DNA of 8,492 nucleotides from Ktedonobacter sp. (lineage in GTDB: Bacteria > Chloroflexota > Ktedonobacteria > Ktedonobacterales > Ktedonobacteraceae): positions 1 through 8,492 of the forward strand of contig DMFQ01000095.1 of assembly GCA_003450555.1 (NCBI GenBank), written 5' to 3'. This document shows positions 1 to 5,813 of this stretch, in pieces. Every line of letters begins with the position of its first letter. Position 1 is the first letter of the stretch. Below the pieces are notes generated by a model that was not told where the DNA came from, did not search any database, and saw only the letters and a program-made list of their open reading frames with translations. Position numbers and translations under genes: made by a program.

Positions 1-201
1 GTGCGCCTTGTAGATGGTGGAGCGGTTGATTGTATTGTGCTCGTAAGCGGTGATAGTGACTTCATGCCGATGCTCGACTACTGTTCCGATCACGGCGTAC
101 GTGTCGAAGTTGCCGCGTTCGACGAAGCCATGTCCGCCACACTTCGCCAGAGCTGCGACCTGTTCATCAATCTCTCTATGCTTGAAGAGATCCGAGCGTA
201 G
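1..201 (+). CDS. NYN-domain (LabA/DUF88-type) protein, C-terminal fragment
   Basis: This is the 3' end of a gene that begins left of the window; the GTG at base 1 is in frame but is probably an internal valine. The 66 visible residues carry the motif VLVSGDSDF (13-21) followed by a 'pML...GVRVEV' strand-helix pattern. That is the typical second half of NYN/LabA-like PIN-fold domains, which are metal-dependent, usually RNA-directed nucleases. The Asp residues of SGDSDF (D18, D20) belong to the conserved acidic cluster of the family. The remainder (SATLRQSCDLFINL) matches the usual closing helix and strand, so the domain appears to end the protein. The gene stops at TAG and is followed 15 nt later by a strong intrinsic terminator, so it is not co-transcribed with the transporter. 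The substrate cannot be told from this fragment. Confidence 0.75.
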   Translation: MRLVDGGAVDCIVLVSGDSDFMPMLDYCSDHGVRVEVAAFDEAMSATLRQSCDLFINLSMLEEIRA

Positions 202-216
202 CATAGCGGAAGCCAC

Positions 217-260
217 AAAAAGGGGAAACTGGCATCGTCGATGCCAGTTTCCCCTTTTTT
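217..260 (+). terminator. Intrinsic terminator of the NYN gene
   Basis: A perfect 20-bp inverted repeat (217-236 with 240-259) with a 3-nt loop at 237-239, ending in a run of six T. The left arm starts with five A, so the hairpin would also work for transcripts coming from the right (bidirectional). Confidence 0.92.
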
Positions 261-354
261 GTGAGAAAAAATCTCATCACTACGTATTTATTCTTAATGA
301 CAGTTATATTTTTTAGCTGTTCCCTAGTTTCATAGTCCCATAGTTCGGAATAGT
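261..354. other. AT-rich spacer upstream of transporter promoter
   Basis: No supportable gene. It holds a weak hairpin TGAGA/TCTCA (262-266/272-276) and, just upstream of the predicted -35, four ATAG/CTAG tetramers at roughly 8-10 nt spacing (about 324-353: CTAG, ATAG, ATAG, ATAG). These could be a regulator site but may be chance in AT-rich DNA. The whole gene-free stretch runs 202-523; the rest of it is described under the promoter and leader entries. Confidence 0.4.
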
Positions 355-383
355 GCGACAGGCAATCTTTTTCATGGTATACT
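355..383 (+). promoter_or_regulatory. Predicted promoter of the BMP lipoprotein gene
   Basis: The -35 box GCGACA (355-360, four of six matches to TTGACA) lies 17 nt from the -10 box TATACT (378-383). TGG immediately precedes the -10 and gives an extended -10 element (TGnTATACT). Transcription would start near 389-391, leaving a leader of about 130 nt before the ATG at 524. Confidence 0.6.
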
Positions 384-441
384 TAAAGCACAAGAGTAAA
401 CCCCTTATCCCCTTGTTATTTTTATTTGGGGTGGATTGCGG

Positions 442-511
442 TTTTCTCTGCAACTACAGGCATGAATATCACCTGTACACTTGACCGGCGTTGTTTCTCA
501 GGCAGAGAAGA
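442..511 (+). promoter_or_regulatory. Structured 5' leader before the BMP lipoprotein gene
   Basis: A long-range stem pairs TTTTCTCTGC (442-451) with GCAGAGAAGA (502-511; one G-U pair). It encloses an inner hairpin TACAGG/CCTGTA (455-460/472-477, 11-nt loop). A competing pairing CGGT (439-442) with ACCG (484-487) is possible. The outer stem ends at the edge of the ribosome binding site AAAGGAAG (511-518), so folding could affect translation. The fold matches no riboswitch class I can recognise; calling it regulatory is inference. Confidence 0.35.
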
Positions 512-523
512 AAGGAAGCATAC

Positions 524-1600
524 ATGCGAAGAATTGGCAATCATGCCCACATCGCTTCATTGCTCGCCATATTTGCCTTACTGCTTGCCGCTTGTGGCAG
601 CAGTACCAGCACTGGCACAACCACCAGCGGAAATACTCCTACCACACCCACGCTCAAAGTAGCCCTCGTCACTGACATTGGCGGCCTCAACGACAATGGC
701 TTCAATCACCTGGCCTATACAGGCTACAAGAAGGCTGAAACACAGTATGGTTTCAAAGAGCAGATCATTCAGACAACATCGCAGAATGACTATCTAAAGA
801 ACCTCACCAGTGCTGCCCAGGGGGCAAATCTCGTTATCGCCGTCGGCTTCTTGATGCAAACGCCGCTGGATCAGGTTGCCAAACTGTATCCAAGCAAGAA
901 GTTTGCAATTGTTGATGGTTGCGCTGTTCCTGATCCTAACAAAGGTGACTGCGAGACCCTGCCCAATGTGGCTCCCCTCTTCTTTAAAGAGCAAGAGGCG
1001 GGTTGTCTGGTCGGCGCGGTCGCAGGGCAGATGGAGAAGGATGGCAAGTCAAAAATTGCGAAATTGCTTGGCAAAAACACCATTGCAGCGGTTGGTGGCC
1101 TGTCTATTCCTCCGGTCAATCGCTATATTGCCGGGTACAAGTTCTGTGCTCAAAAAGTTGATCCAACTGTTAAAGTCCTCGTCAACTACTCACAAGACTT
1201 CGCTGCGACAGCAAAGTGTAAAGACGTCGCTCAGAGTCAAATTAGCCAGCACCAGGCTGACATTATCTTCCAGGTTGCCGGTGGCTGTGGCATTGGCGCA
1301 CTTGATGCCGCCGATCAGAACAAGGTCTTTGGTATTGGCGTCGATGCAGATCAAAGCGCTGTACACACTAGCGTCATCACCAGCGCGCTCAAACGTGTCG
1401 ATGTCGCAGTTTACACCATTATTAAAGACACGGTCGACGGTAACTTCACCAACAACCCGCCCAAGTTCGACCTGGCTCATGACGGTGTTGGTTACGCTCC
1501 GGTGAGCAGCGACGTTCCTGCCGATGCAAAGGCGCAGGCGGATGCATTTGCTCAGCAAATTCTGGCTGGGTCACTGACTCCACCCGAGAACATTCCGTAA
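524..1600 (+). CDS. BMP/PnrA-family ABC transporter substrate-binding lipoprotein (probable nucleoside binding)
   Basis: Captures substrate outside the membrane and delivers it to the permeases encoded just downstream. The family (PnrA, BmpA, NupN) binds purine and other nucleosides; the exact ligand here is inferred. The ATG at 524 was chosen over the in-frame TTG at 491 because AAAGGAAG lies 5 nt upstream and because it yields a proper lipoprotein signal: basic MRR, a hydrophobic core, then lipobox LLAAC with lipidated Cys24. A Ser/Thr/Gly-rich linker (25-43) leads to the periplasmic-binding fold. The fold opens with the family motif TDIGGLNDNGFN (50-61), then FKEQEAGCLVGAVAG, VGGLSIPP (about 190) and GIGVDADQ (270-277), regions that line the ligand cleft. 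The 358-residue length is normal. The mature domain has six cysteines (133, 143, 161, 208, 232, 255), more than in classical Gram-positive members. It has its own promoter and terminator. Confidence 0.93.
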   Translation: MRRIGNHAHIASLLAIFALLLAACGSSTSTGTTTSGNTPTTPTLKVALVTDIGGLNDNGFNHLAYTGYKKAETQYGFKEQIIQTTSQNDYLKNLTSAAQGANLVIAVGFLMQTPLDQVAKLYPSKKFAIVDGCAVPDPNKGDCETLPNVAPLFFKEQEAGCLVGAVAGQMEKDGKSKIAKLLGKNTIAAVGGLSIPPVNRYIAGYKFCAQKVDPTVKVLVNYSQDFAATAKCKDVAQSQISQHQADIIFQVAGGCGIGALDAADQNKVFGIGVDADQSAVHTSVITSALKRVDVAVYTIIKDTVDGNFTNNPPKFDLAHDGVGYAPVSSDVPADAKAQADAFAQQILAGSLTPPENIP

Positions 1601-1620
1601 ATCTACTGCCTCACAGGACA

Positions 1621-1667
1621 AAAGGGCGGGAGGTGAATGGGCTTGTCTCATTCACCTCCCGCCTTTT
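1621..1667 (+). terminator. Intrinsic terminator after the BMP lipoprotein gene
   Basis: The hairpin GGCGGGAGGTGAATG (1625-1639) pairs perfectly with 1649-1663. It is extended by a G-U and three A-U pairs (1621-1624 with 1664-1667), with a loop of about 9 nt or less. The T tract is short (TTTT then ACCTCTTG), so some read-through into the permease genes is possible; that would give graded expression, binding protein above permeases. Confidence 0.85.
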
Positions 1668-1693
1668 ACCTCTTGCATTCATCCACACATTGC

Positions 1694-1722
1694 TTGTTTC
1701 TCATAACCACTAATGTTATGAT
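1694..1722 (+). promoter_or_regulatory. Predicted promoter of the permease-permease-ATPase block
   Basis: The -35 box TTGTTT (1694-1699) and the -10 box TATGAT (1717-1722) are spaced 17 nt apart. TGT directly before the -10 makes an extended -10. The predicted start, near 1729, gives a leader of about 60 nt that contains the RBS hairpin. Confidence 0.55.
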
Positions 1723-1752
1723 ATGGGAACAGTTTTCTTGGCTGAGATCATC

Positions 1753-1781
1753 GGCGGCGAAGCCGCCTCCTACTTAGGAGG
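1753..1781 (+). promoter_or_regulatory. Two adjoining hairpins covering the ribosome binding site of permease 1
   Basis: Hairpin A is GGCGGC-GAA-GCCGCC (1753-1767). Hairpin B pairs CCTCCTA (1766-1772) with TAGGAGG (1775-1781), which is the Shine-Dalgarno itself, 8 nt before the ATG at 1790; realistically CCTCC/GGAGG closes over a 6-nt loop. The two share bases 1766-1767, so the full forms exclude each other. The anti-SD element and the competing stem are visible in the sequence; a switching role is inference. Confidence 0.5.
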
Positions 1782-1789
1782 AAGAAAGT

Positions 1790-3145
1790 ATGGCTGTGCC
1801 AACAGCATCTGCTGAGTCGAATCTAACTATACGAACGCGCAAACTTGCTCAATCGATAGGGCGCCCTCTTTTTGCCGTATTCCTGGCAATGATTGCCGGA
1901 AGCATCGTAATTATGGCTACTTCGCCCGGTTCCTTATTAGATCGCTTCAATCAAACTATCGCAGCCTATCAAGCTCTATTCACCGGCGCATTCGGCAATG
2001 CGCAAAATTTCTCATTTACCCTGACGACTGTTACCCCTCTCATCCTTGCCAGCCTCTCCGTGGCCATTGCGTTTCGTGCAGGACTTTTCAATATTGGTGC
2101 GCCGGGTCAGCTTGCGGTGGGCGCAATGACTGCCGGTATTATTGGGTTTGAGGCCTCAAAATGGCCGGGGTGGATCCTTGTTCCGACCATGATACTGGGT
2201 AGTATGCTTGTCGGAGCTATCTGGGGTGGCATCGTCGGCCTCCTGAAAGCCTGGCGTGGCGCCCATGAAGTTGTCACAACGATCATGCTCAATTGGATAG
2301 CTTTTTATTTCACAGACTTTCTCATTACCGGGCCATTTAACGCCCCCCATCAAGCGAACCAGACCGACTCATTACCTCCCCAGGCAACATTGCCCCATAT
2401 CGCTGACTTCTATAATCAGACGCTGGGCACCTTCCTTCCCAGGATTGACCAGCCCACCCAATACCTGGTCGATGTTGGCCTCTTCTTTGCTCTGCTCGCG
2501 CTGGTGATATATTGGTTCATCACTGCTCGCACAACCTTTGGCTACGAGATTCGCGTGATCGGCCAGAATCCGAAAGCAGCGAAATACGCCGGTATCCCCA
2601 TTAAATGGAATATTTTTGCTGTGATGGCCATTGCCGGTGCCTTCGCTGGCCTTGCCGGTGCGTTGCGCTTGATGGGCCAATTTCCTTACCAGTTGATCGG
2701 TACAACATTTAGCCTTGACCCCACCGGTTTTGATGCTATTGGTGTAGCATTGCTGGGGCAGACAACCGCTATCGGGGTGCTCTTCGGCGCCCTGCTCTTT
2801 GGCGGGTTGCGCCAGGGGGGAACGATCATGCAGTTGAACGCTAATGTGCCCGGCGACCTGGTGTACATCATTCAGGCCCTCGTCTTGTTCAGTATCGCCG
2901 CCGAGTTCTTACCCGCCATCCAACGTGTATGGTCGAAGCGCTACACCTTTCAACGCAGAACTGCTCCTGCTCTAGCTTCTGTCAACGCAACGATTACCGG
3001 TATTTCTGAGAATGGCACAACACAGCACGCGCAGCGTGGAGCAGAGTCGCCTGAAATACTGAATGGGGACTCTGATAGTGAAGGCGCGTCCACTATGGCT
3101 CATCCTTCCAGTGAGGGTAGCTCTAGCCAGATCGAGGAGGACTGA
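1790..3145 (+). CDS. ABC transporter permease 1, BMP/nucleoside importer (BPD_transp_2 family, NupP-like)
   Basis: One of two inner-membrane subunits that form the translocation channel with permease 2. ATG start with TAGGAGG 8 nt upstream. After a 24-residue cytoplasmic N-terminus come a first membrane segment (about 25-45) and a long extracytoplasmic stretch. The family core follows: FRAGLFNIGAPGQLAVGA (95-112), several hydrophobic helices to about 180, an external loop (182-225), a helix at 227-245, and the coupling-helix motif GYEIRVIGQNPKAAKYAGI (251-269) that contacts the ATPase. FDAIGVALLG (314-323) and closing helices run to about 375. Family members usually end near here. This protein adds a hydrophilic Ser/Thr/Glu/Asp-rich tail (about 389-451) of unknown role. 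Its stop is 2 nt before permease 2, indicating one transcript and coupled translation. Confidence 0.93.
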   Translation: MAVPTASAESNLTIRTRKLAQSIGRPLFAVFLAMIAGSIVIMATSPGSLLDRFNQTIAAYQALFTGAFGNAQNFSFTLTTVTPLILASLSVAIAFRAGLFNIGAPGQLAVGAMTAGIIGFEASKWPGWILVPTMILGSMLVGAIWGGIVGLLKAWRGAHEVVTTIMLNWIAFYFTDFLITGPFNAPHQANQTDSLPPQATLPHIADFYNQTLGTFLPRIDQPTQYLVDVGLFFALLALVIYWFITARTTFGYEIRVIGQNPKAAKYAGIPIKWNIFAVMAIAGAFAGLAGALRLMGQFPYQLIGTTFSLDPTGFDAIGVALLGQTTAIGVLFGALLFGGLRQGGTIMQLNANVPGDLVYIIQALVLFSIAAEFLPAIQRVWSKRYTFQRRTAPALASVNATITGISENGTTQHAQRGAESPEILNGDSDSEGASTMAHPSSEGSSSQIEED

Positions 3146-3147
3146 TC

Positions 3148-3693
3148 GTGTTTTTACAAGTGTTATTGCGAGTAGTGCTATCCACCGATCTCTGGCAATC
3201 CACCCTGCAATTTGGAGCATTGCTCTTACTACCCGCCCTTGGCGGTGTTATCTCTGAGCGCAGTGGCGTCGTAAACATCGCTATGGAAGGTATGATGCTG
3301 ACAGGCGCCTACGCCGGGGTCATGACTGCACTGGCAACACATAGTGTACTGGGTGGAGTCCTGGGCGCGATAATCGCCGGTGGATTGATGTCTCTCGTCC
3401 ACGCTATTGTCTCCATCAATTTTAAGGCCAATCAGATTGTAAGTGGTATCGCCATCAATATCGCCGCCCTCGGCTTAACAAACTATCTGCTGTTTATTCA
3501 AACAGGAGGACAGGGTGTCCCTTCCGCTGACGAATGCGCTGCGTCTGCCAATTCTTTCCCTGGGACCCCTCGTAAGCATACCGTTTCTCGGTCCCATCCT
3601 TTTTCAGCAAAATGTCATCTTCTACGTGGCTATTCTCATCCTGGCAGGTATTCAATTCCTGCTCTTCCGCACCAATATTGGCTTACGCATTAG
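3148..3693 (+). CDS. ABC transporter permease 2, N-terminal part (frameshifted gene; NupQ-like)
   Basis: GTG start with GAGGAGG (3134-3140) 7 nt upstream, overlapping the end of permease 1. Residues 1 to about 125 match the first half of the second BMP-importer permease: a helix at 19-34, the family signature ERSGVVNIAMEGMML (37-51), and helices to LTNYLLF (110-116). After GGQGVP (120-125) this frame loses all family character; the last 56 residues are rich in Ser, His, Pro and Arg and show no membrane segment. The family sequence resumes in the +1 frame (next CDS). Joining the two frames with one base skipped gives a 315-residue protein, the normal length for this permease. So this is one gene with a one-base insertion here (sequencing error or true mutation) rather than two separate genes. 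The true coding part is about 3148-3520. Confidence 0.75.
   Translation: MFLQVLLRVVLSTDLWQSTLQFGALLLLPALGGVISERSGVVNIAMEGMMLTGAYAGVMTALATHSVLGGVLGAIIAGGLMSLVHAIVSINFKANQIVSGIAINIAALGLTNYLLFIQTGGQGVPSADECAASANSFPGTPRKHTVSRSHPFSAKCHLLRGYSHPGRYSIPALPHQYWLTH
3504..3530 (+). other. Frameshift junction in permease 2, with SD-like AGGAGGA and GTG
   Basis: The reading frame must shift by +1 (one base too many) between about 3500 and 3545. Two three-base homopolymers, GGG (3513-3515) and CCC (3519-3521), are likely places for an indel; removing one C would read GGQGVLPLTNALRLP without a break. AGGAGGA (3504-3510) sits 4 nt before a GTG (3515) that opens the downstream frame, so re-initiation is formally possible. 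No slippery codon of the prfB type and no in-frame stop at the shift are visible. Confidence 0.7.
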
Positions 3694-4096
3694 AGCGGTA
3701 GGGGAACATCCTCAGGCGGCAGATACCGCCGGCGTAAATGTTCGCCTGGTACGCTACTGCTGTGTTATCGGCAGCGGCCTCCTCTCCGGGCTGGCCGGGG
3801 CCTTTCTCTCATTGGGTATAGCGGGTATATTCAACTCGAATATGACCGCTGGTGCTGGCTTTATCGCCCTTGCCGCTATGGTTTTTGGCAAATACAAACC
3901 ATGGAATACAGCCGGAGCCTGCCTCATCTTTGGCCTTGGCGAAGCCCTGAGCGTGCGTTTACAAGATACAGGCGTTTCTCCGAACCTGCTCAGTACACTG
4001 CCCTATGTGCTCACCCTGATCGCCCTTGTTGGTCTCGTCGGTCGAACGATACCGCCGGCAGCCGATGGTATTCCCTATGAACCTGGCACGGAATAA
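3515..4096 (+). CDS. ABC transporter permease 2, C-terminal part (frameshifted gene; NupQ-like)
   Basis: Second half of the same permease in the +1 frame. It begins at the point where the upstream frame degenerates: LPILSLGPLVSIPFLGPILF (11-30) is the usual external loop and entry to the next helix. A membrane segment (33-50) follows, then the coupling motif GLRIRAVGEHPQAADTAGV (56-74), very typical of this family. Then come GLLSGLAGAFLSLG (88-101), MTAGAGFIALAAMVFGKY (110-127) and the closing PYVLTLIALVGLVGR (163-177) with the conserved tail IPPAADGIPY. Stop TAA at 4094-4096; the ATPase starts 18 nt later. A GTG with a good SD could start this half on its own, but a half-permease without the N-terminal helices is not known to me as a functional unit. 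Part of one gene spanning 3148-4096. Confidence 0.75.
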   Translation: MSLPLTNALRLPILSLGPLVSIPFLGPILFQQNVIFYVAILILAGIQFLLFRTNIGLRIRAVGEHPQAADTAGVNVRLVRYCCVIGSGLLSGLAGAFLSLGIAGIFNSNMTAGAGFIALAAMVFGKYKPWNTAGACLIFGLGEALSVRLQDTGVSPNLLSTLPYVLTLIALVGLVGRTIPPAADGIPYEPGTE

Positions 4097-4114
4097 GAGG
4101 AAGGCAGATCACCT

Positions 4115-5695
4115 ATGCAAGAAAGTACAATTGTGGCTCCGACAGAAGAGCGTGAAACCCCGTTTGCCGTGGAAATGCGGGATATCTGCAAGGCCTGGCC
4201 TGGCGTTATCGCCAATGACCATGTCAACCTTACCGTGCGCAAAGGTGAGATCCACGCGCTGGTCGGAGAAAATGGCGCGGGTAAAACCACGTTGATGAAC
4301 ATCCTCTATGGCCTGATTCGACCCGATAGCGGTGAGATCTTTATCAATGGGCAACAGGCCCATATTACTGGACCTCGCGATGCCATTCGCTTGAAAATCG
4401 GCATGGTACACCAGCACTTTATGCTCATTCCGCCTCTAACTGTGGCGGAAAACATTGTACTGGGTCACGAACCAGGTAGCGCTGCCTCCATCTATGACGT
4501 GAAAAAAGCCAGGGCATCTATTCTTGCACTGAGCAAACAGTACGGTCTGCCAATCAAGCCTGATGACCGTATCGAAAAACTCTCCGTTGGCCTGCAACAA
4601 CGCGTCGAAATCCTGAAGATCCTGTATCGCGCTGCCGACATTCTCATTATGGATGAGCCAACGGGTGTATTGACCCCTCAGGAGACGTTCGAGCTCTTCG
4701 CTGTGCTGCGCGGCCTGGTAGAAAAGGGCAAAACCATTATCTTTATCACGCATAAACTGCGCGAAGTGCTGGAACTTTCCGATACTATCACCGTTCTCCG
4801 CCGCGGCAAAAACGCTGGTGGCCTCGTGACGAAACAGACAAACCAGGCCGAGATTGCGCGCATGATGGTGGGACGCGAAGTGCTCTTGCGCGTCAATAAA
4901 ACCCCTGCTCATCCTGGTCCCGTCGTATTACACATAGAAGACATCTATGCTCGAGATGATCGTGATCTCGAAGTGCTGCATGGCGTAAGCTTTGATGTGC
5001 GCGCGGGAGAGATACTCGGTATAGCGGGCGTAGAAGGGAATGGCCAGTCTGAACTCGTTGAAGCTCTGACGGGGATGCGCAAAATTACCAGCGGCAAGAT
5101 CACCATCACCCAGGTCAAAGACGGCCAGTCTGGGAGAGTACAGGATATTACCGTCATGAATGCGCGTGAGGAGCGGCTGGCAGGCCTGGCTCATATTCCA
5201 GAAGACCGCAGAGGCAGTGGTCTTGTCATCGCGGATTCTATCGAAGAGAACATGATATTGGGCCGACAACGCTGGCCTCAATTTTCCCTGGTTGGTATCG
5301 TGCTCTTGTTACGCAATATTGAGGCGTGGGCTAGAAAGCTGATCAAAGAATTCGACGTGCGTACCTCTTCAGCCGAAGCGCCCGCGCGCTCACTCTCCGG
5401 TGGCAACCAGCAAAAGATCATCATCGCGCGCGAATTTGCTGCCAACCCTCTCGCTTTGATCGCTTCACAGCCGACCCGCGGCGTCGATATCGGCGCTATC
5501 GAGTTTATCCATCGCCGCATCATTGAACAGCGTGACGCTGGCAAAGCAGTCCTGTTGATATCCGCCGAATTGGAAGAGATTCGCTCGCTCTCCGATCGTA
5601 TCGCGGTAATGTACGAGGGCAAAATTGTCGATATTGTCTCGCCCGAGGCAACAGAGGAACAACTCGGTATTCTCATGACGGGCGGCCACCTCTAA
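4115..5695 (+). CDS. ABC transporter ATP-binding protein, two fused nucleotide-binding domains (NupO/RbsA-like)
   Basis: Cytoplasmic motor of the nucleoside-type importer; 526 residues, normal for the two-domain ATPases of the BMP and sugar (RbsA) systems. ATG with GAGGAAGG about 10 nt upstream. Domain 1 (about 16-255) is canonical: Walker A GENGAGKT (51-58), Q-loop Gln100 in VHQHFML, signature LSVGLQQR (156-163), Walker B ILIMDEPT (176-183) and switch His213 in FITHKL. Domain 2 (about 271-520) has the family's degenerate site: Walker A reads GVEGNGQS (305-312) with Gln in place of Lys, and Walker B reads ALIASQPTRG (447-456) without the Asp-Glu pair. Its signature LSGGNQQK (427-434) is intact. 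So one composite site should hydrolyse ATP and the other be structural, as in related importers. It is the last gene of the permease-permease-ATPase block; the B. subtilis nupNOPQ order (binding protein, ATPase, permeases) is rearranged here. Confidence 0.95.
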   Translation: MQESTIVAPTEERETPFAVEMRDICKAWPGVIANDHVNLTVRKGEIHALVGENGAGKTTLMNILYGLIRPDSGEIFINGQQAHITGPRDAIRLKIGMVHQHFMLIPPLTVAENIVLGHEPGSAASIYDVKKARASILALSKQYGLPIKPDDRIEKLSVGLQQRVEILKILYRAADILIMDEPTGVLTPQETFELFAVLRGLVEKGKTIIFITHKLREVLELSDTITVLRRGKNAGGLVTKQTNQAEIARMMVGREVLLRVNKTPAHPGPVVLHIEDIYARDDRDLEVLHGVSFDVRAGEILGIAGVEGNGQSELVEALTGMRKITSGKITITQVKDGQSGRVQDITVMNAREERLAGLAHIPEDRRGSGLVIADSIEENMILGRQRWPQFSLVGIVLLLRNIEAWARKLIKEFDVRTSSAEAPARSLSGGNQQKIIIAREFAANPLALIASQPTRGVDIGAIEFIHRRIIEQRDAGKAVLLISAELEEIRSLSDRIAVMYEGKIVDIVSPEATEEQLGILMTGGHL

Positions 5696-5723
5696 ATACC
5701 AAAACACCATATAAACATCCGTA

Positions 5724-5746
5724 GGGGCGACCTTGATGGTCGCCCG
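5724..5746. repeat. REP-like palindrome GGGCGACC/GGTCGCCC
   Basis: A perfect 8-bp stem (5725-5732 with 5738-5745) with loop TTGAT, preceded by CCGTAG. No T tract follows on either strand, so it is a poor intrinsic terminator. GTAGGGGCGACC-type palindromes are, from memory, common dispersed intergenic repeats in Chloroflexota and cyanobacteria, usually between convergent genes as here. Calling it a repeat family member is inference from one copy. Confidence 0.5.
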
Positions 5747-5813
5747 CCCGTGATGGGGGTTGGGGCCTGGCCCTCTTCCTCCAATCAAACCAGATGAACG
5801 GGAACACGGGCGT
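5745..5813. other. Rest of the convergent intergenic spacer with an 8-bp inverted repeat
   Basis: CGCCCGTG (5745-5752) is the inverse complement of CACGGGCG (5805-5812), with 52 nt between. A small GGGC-CTG-GCCC hairpin (5763-5773) lies inside, and TCTTCCT follows on the + strand. These may help end both converging transcripts, but no convincing T-tract terminator is seen for either the ATPase or the CysRS-like gene. Confidence 0.3.

Noticed and set aside
491..523. Upstream TTG start for the BMP lipoprotein
   Set aside because: It would put 11 polar residues before the signal peptide and has no SD, whereas the ATG at 524 has a good SD and gives a standard lipoprotein signal.
876..1505. 209-residue open frame on the + strand inside the BMP lipoprotein gene
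   Set aside because: Out-of-frame shadow of a strongly supported gene; composition is Ser/Arg/Leu-rich with no domain.
1741..1790. CTGAGAT near 1742 resembles the conserved CTGAGA of TPP riboswitches
   Set aside because: The partner elements (ACCTGATC and the downstream GCGNAGGGA region) are absent, and there is only room for about 45 nt before the start codon.
3504..3530. Programmed +1 frameshift of the prfB type in permease 2
   Set aside because: An SD-like element is present, but there is no slip-prone P-site codon able to re-pair in the +1 frame and no stop or rare codon at the A site. It is kept only as a minor alternative.
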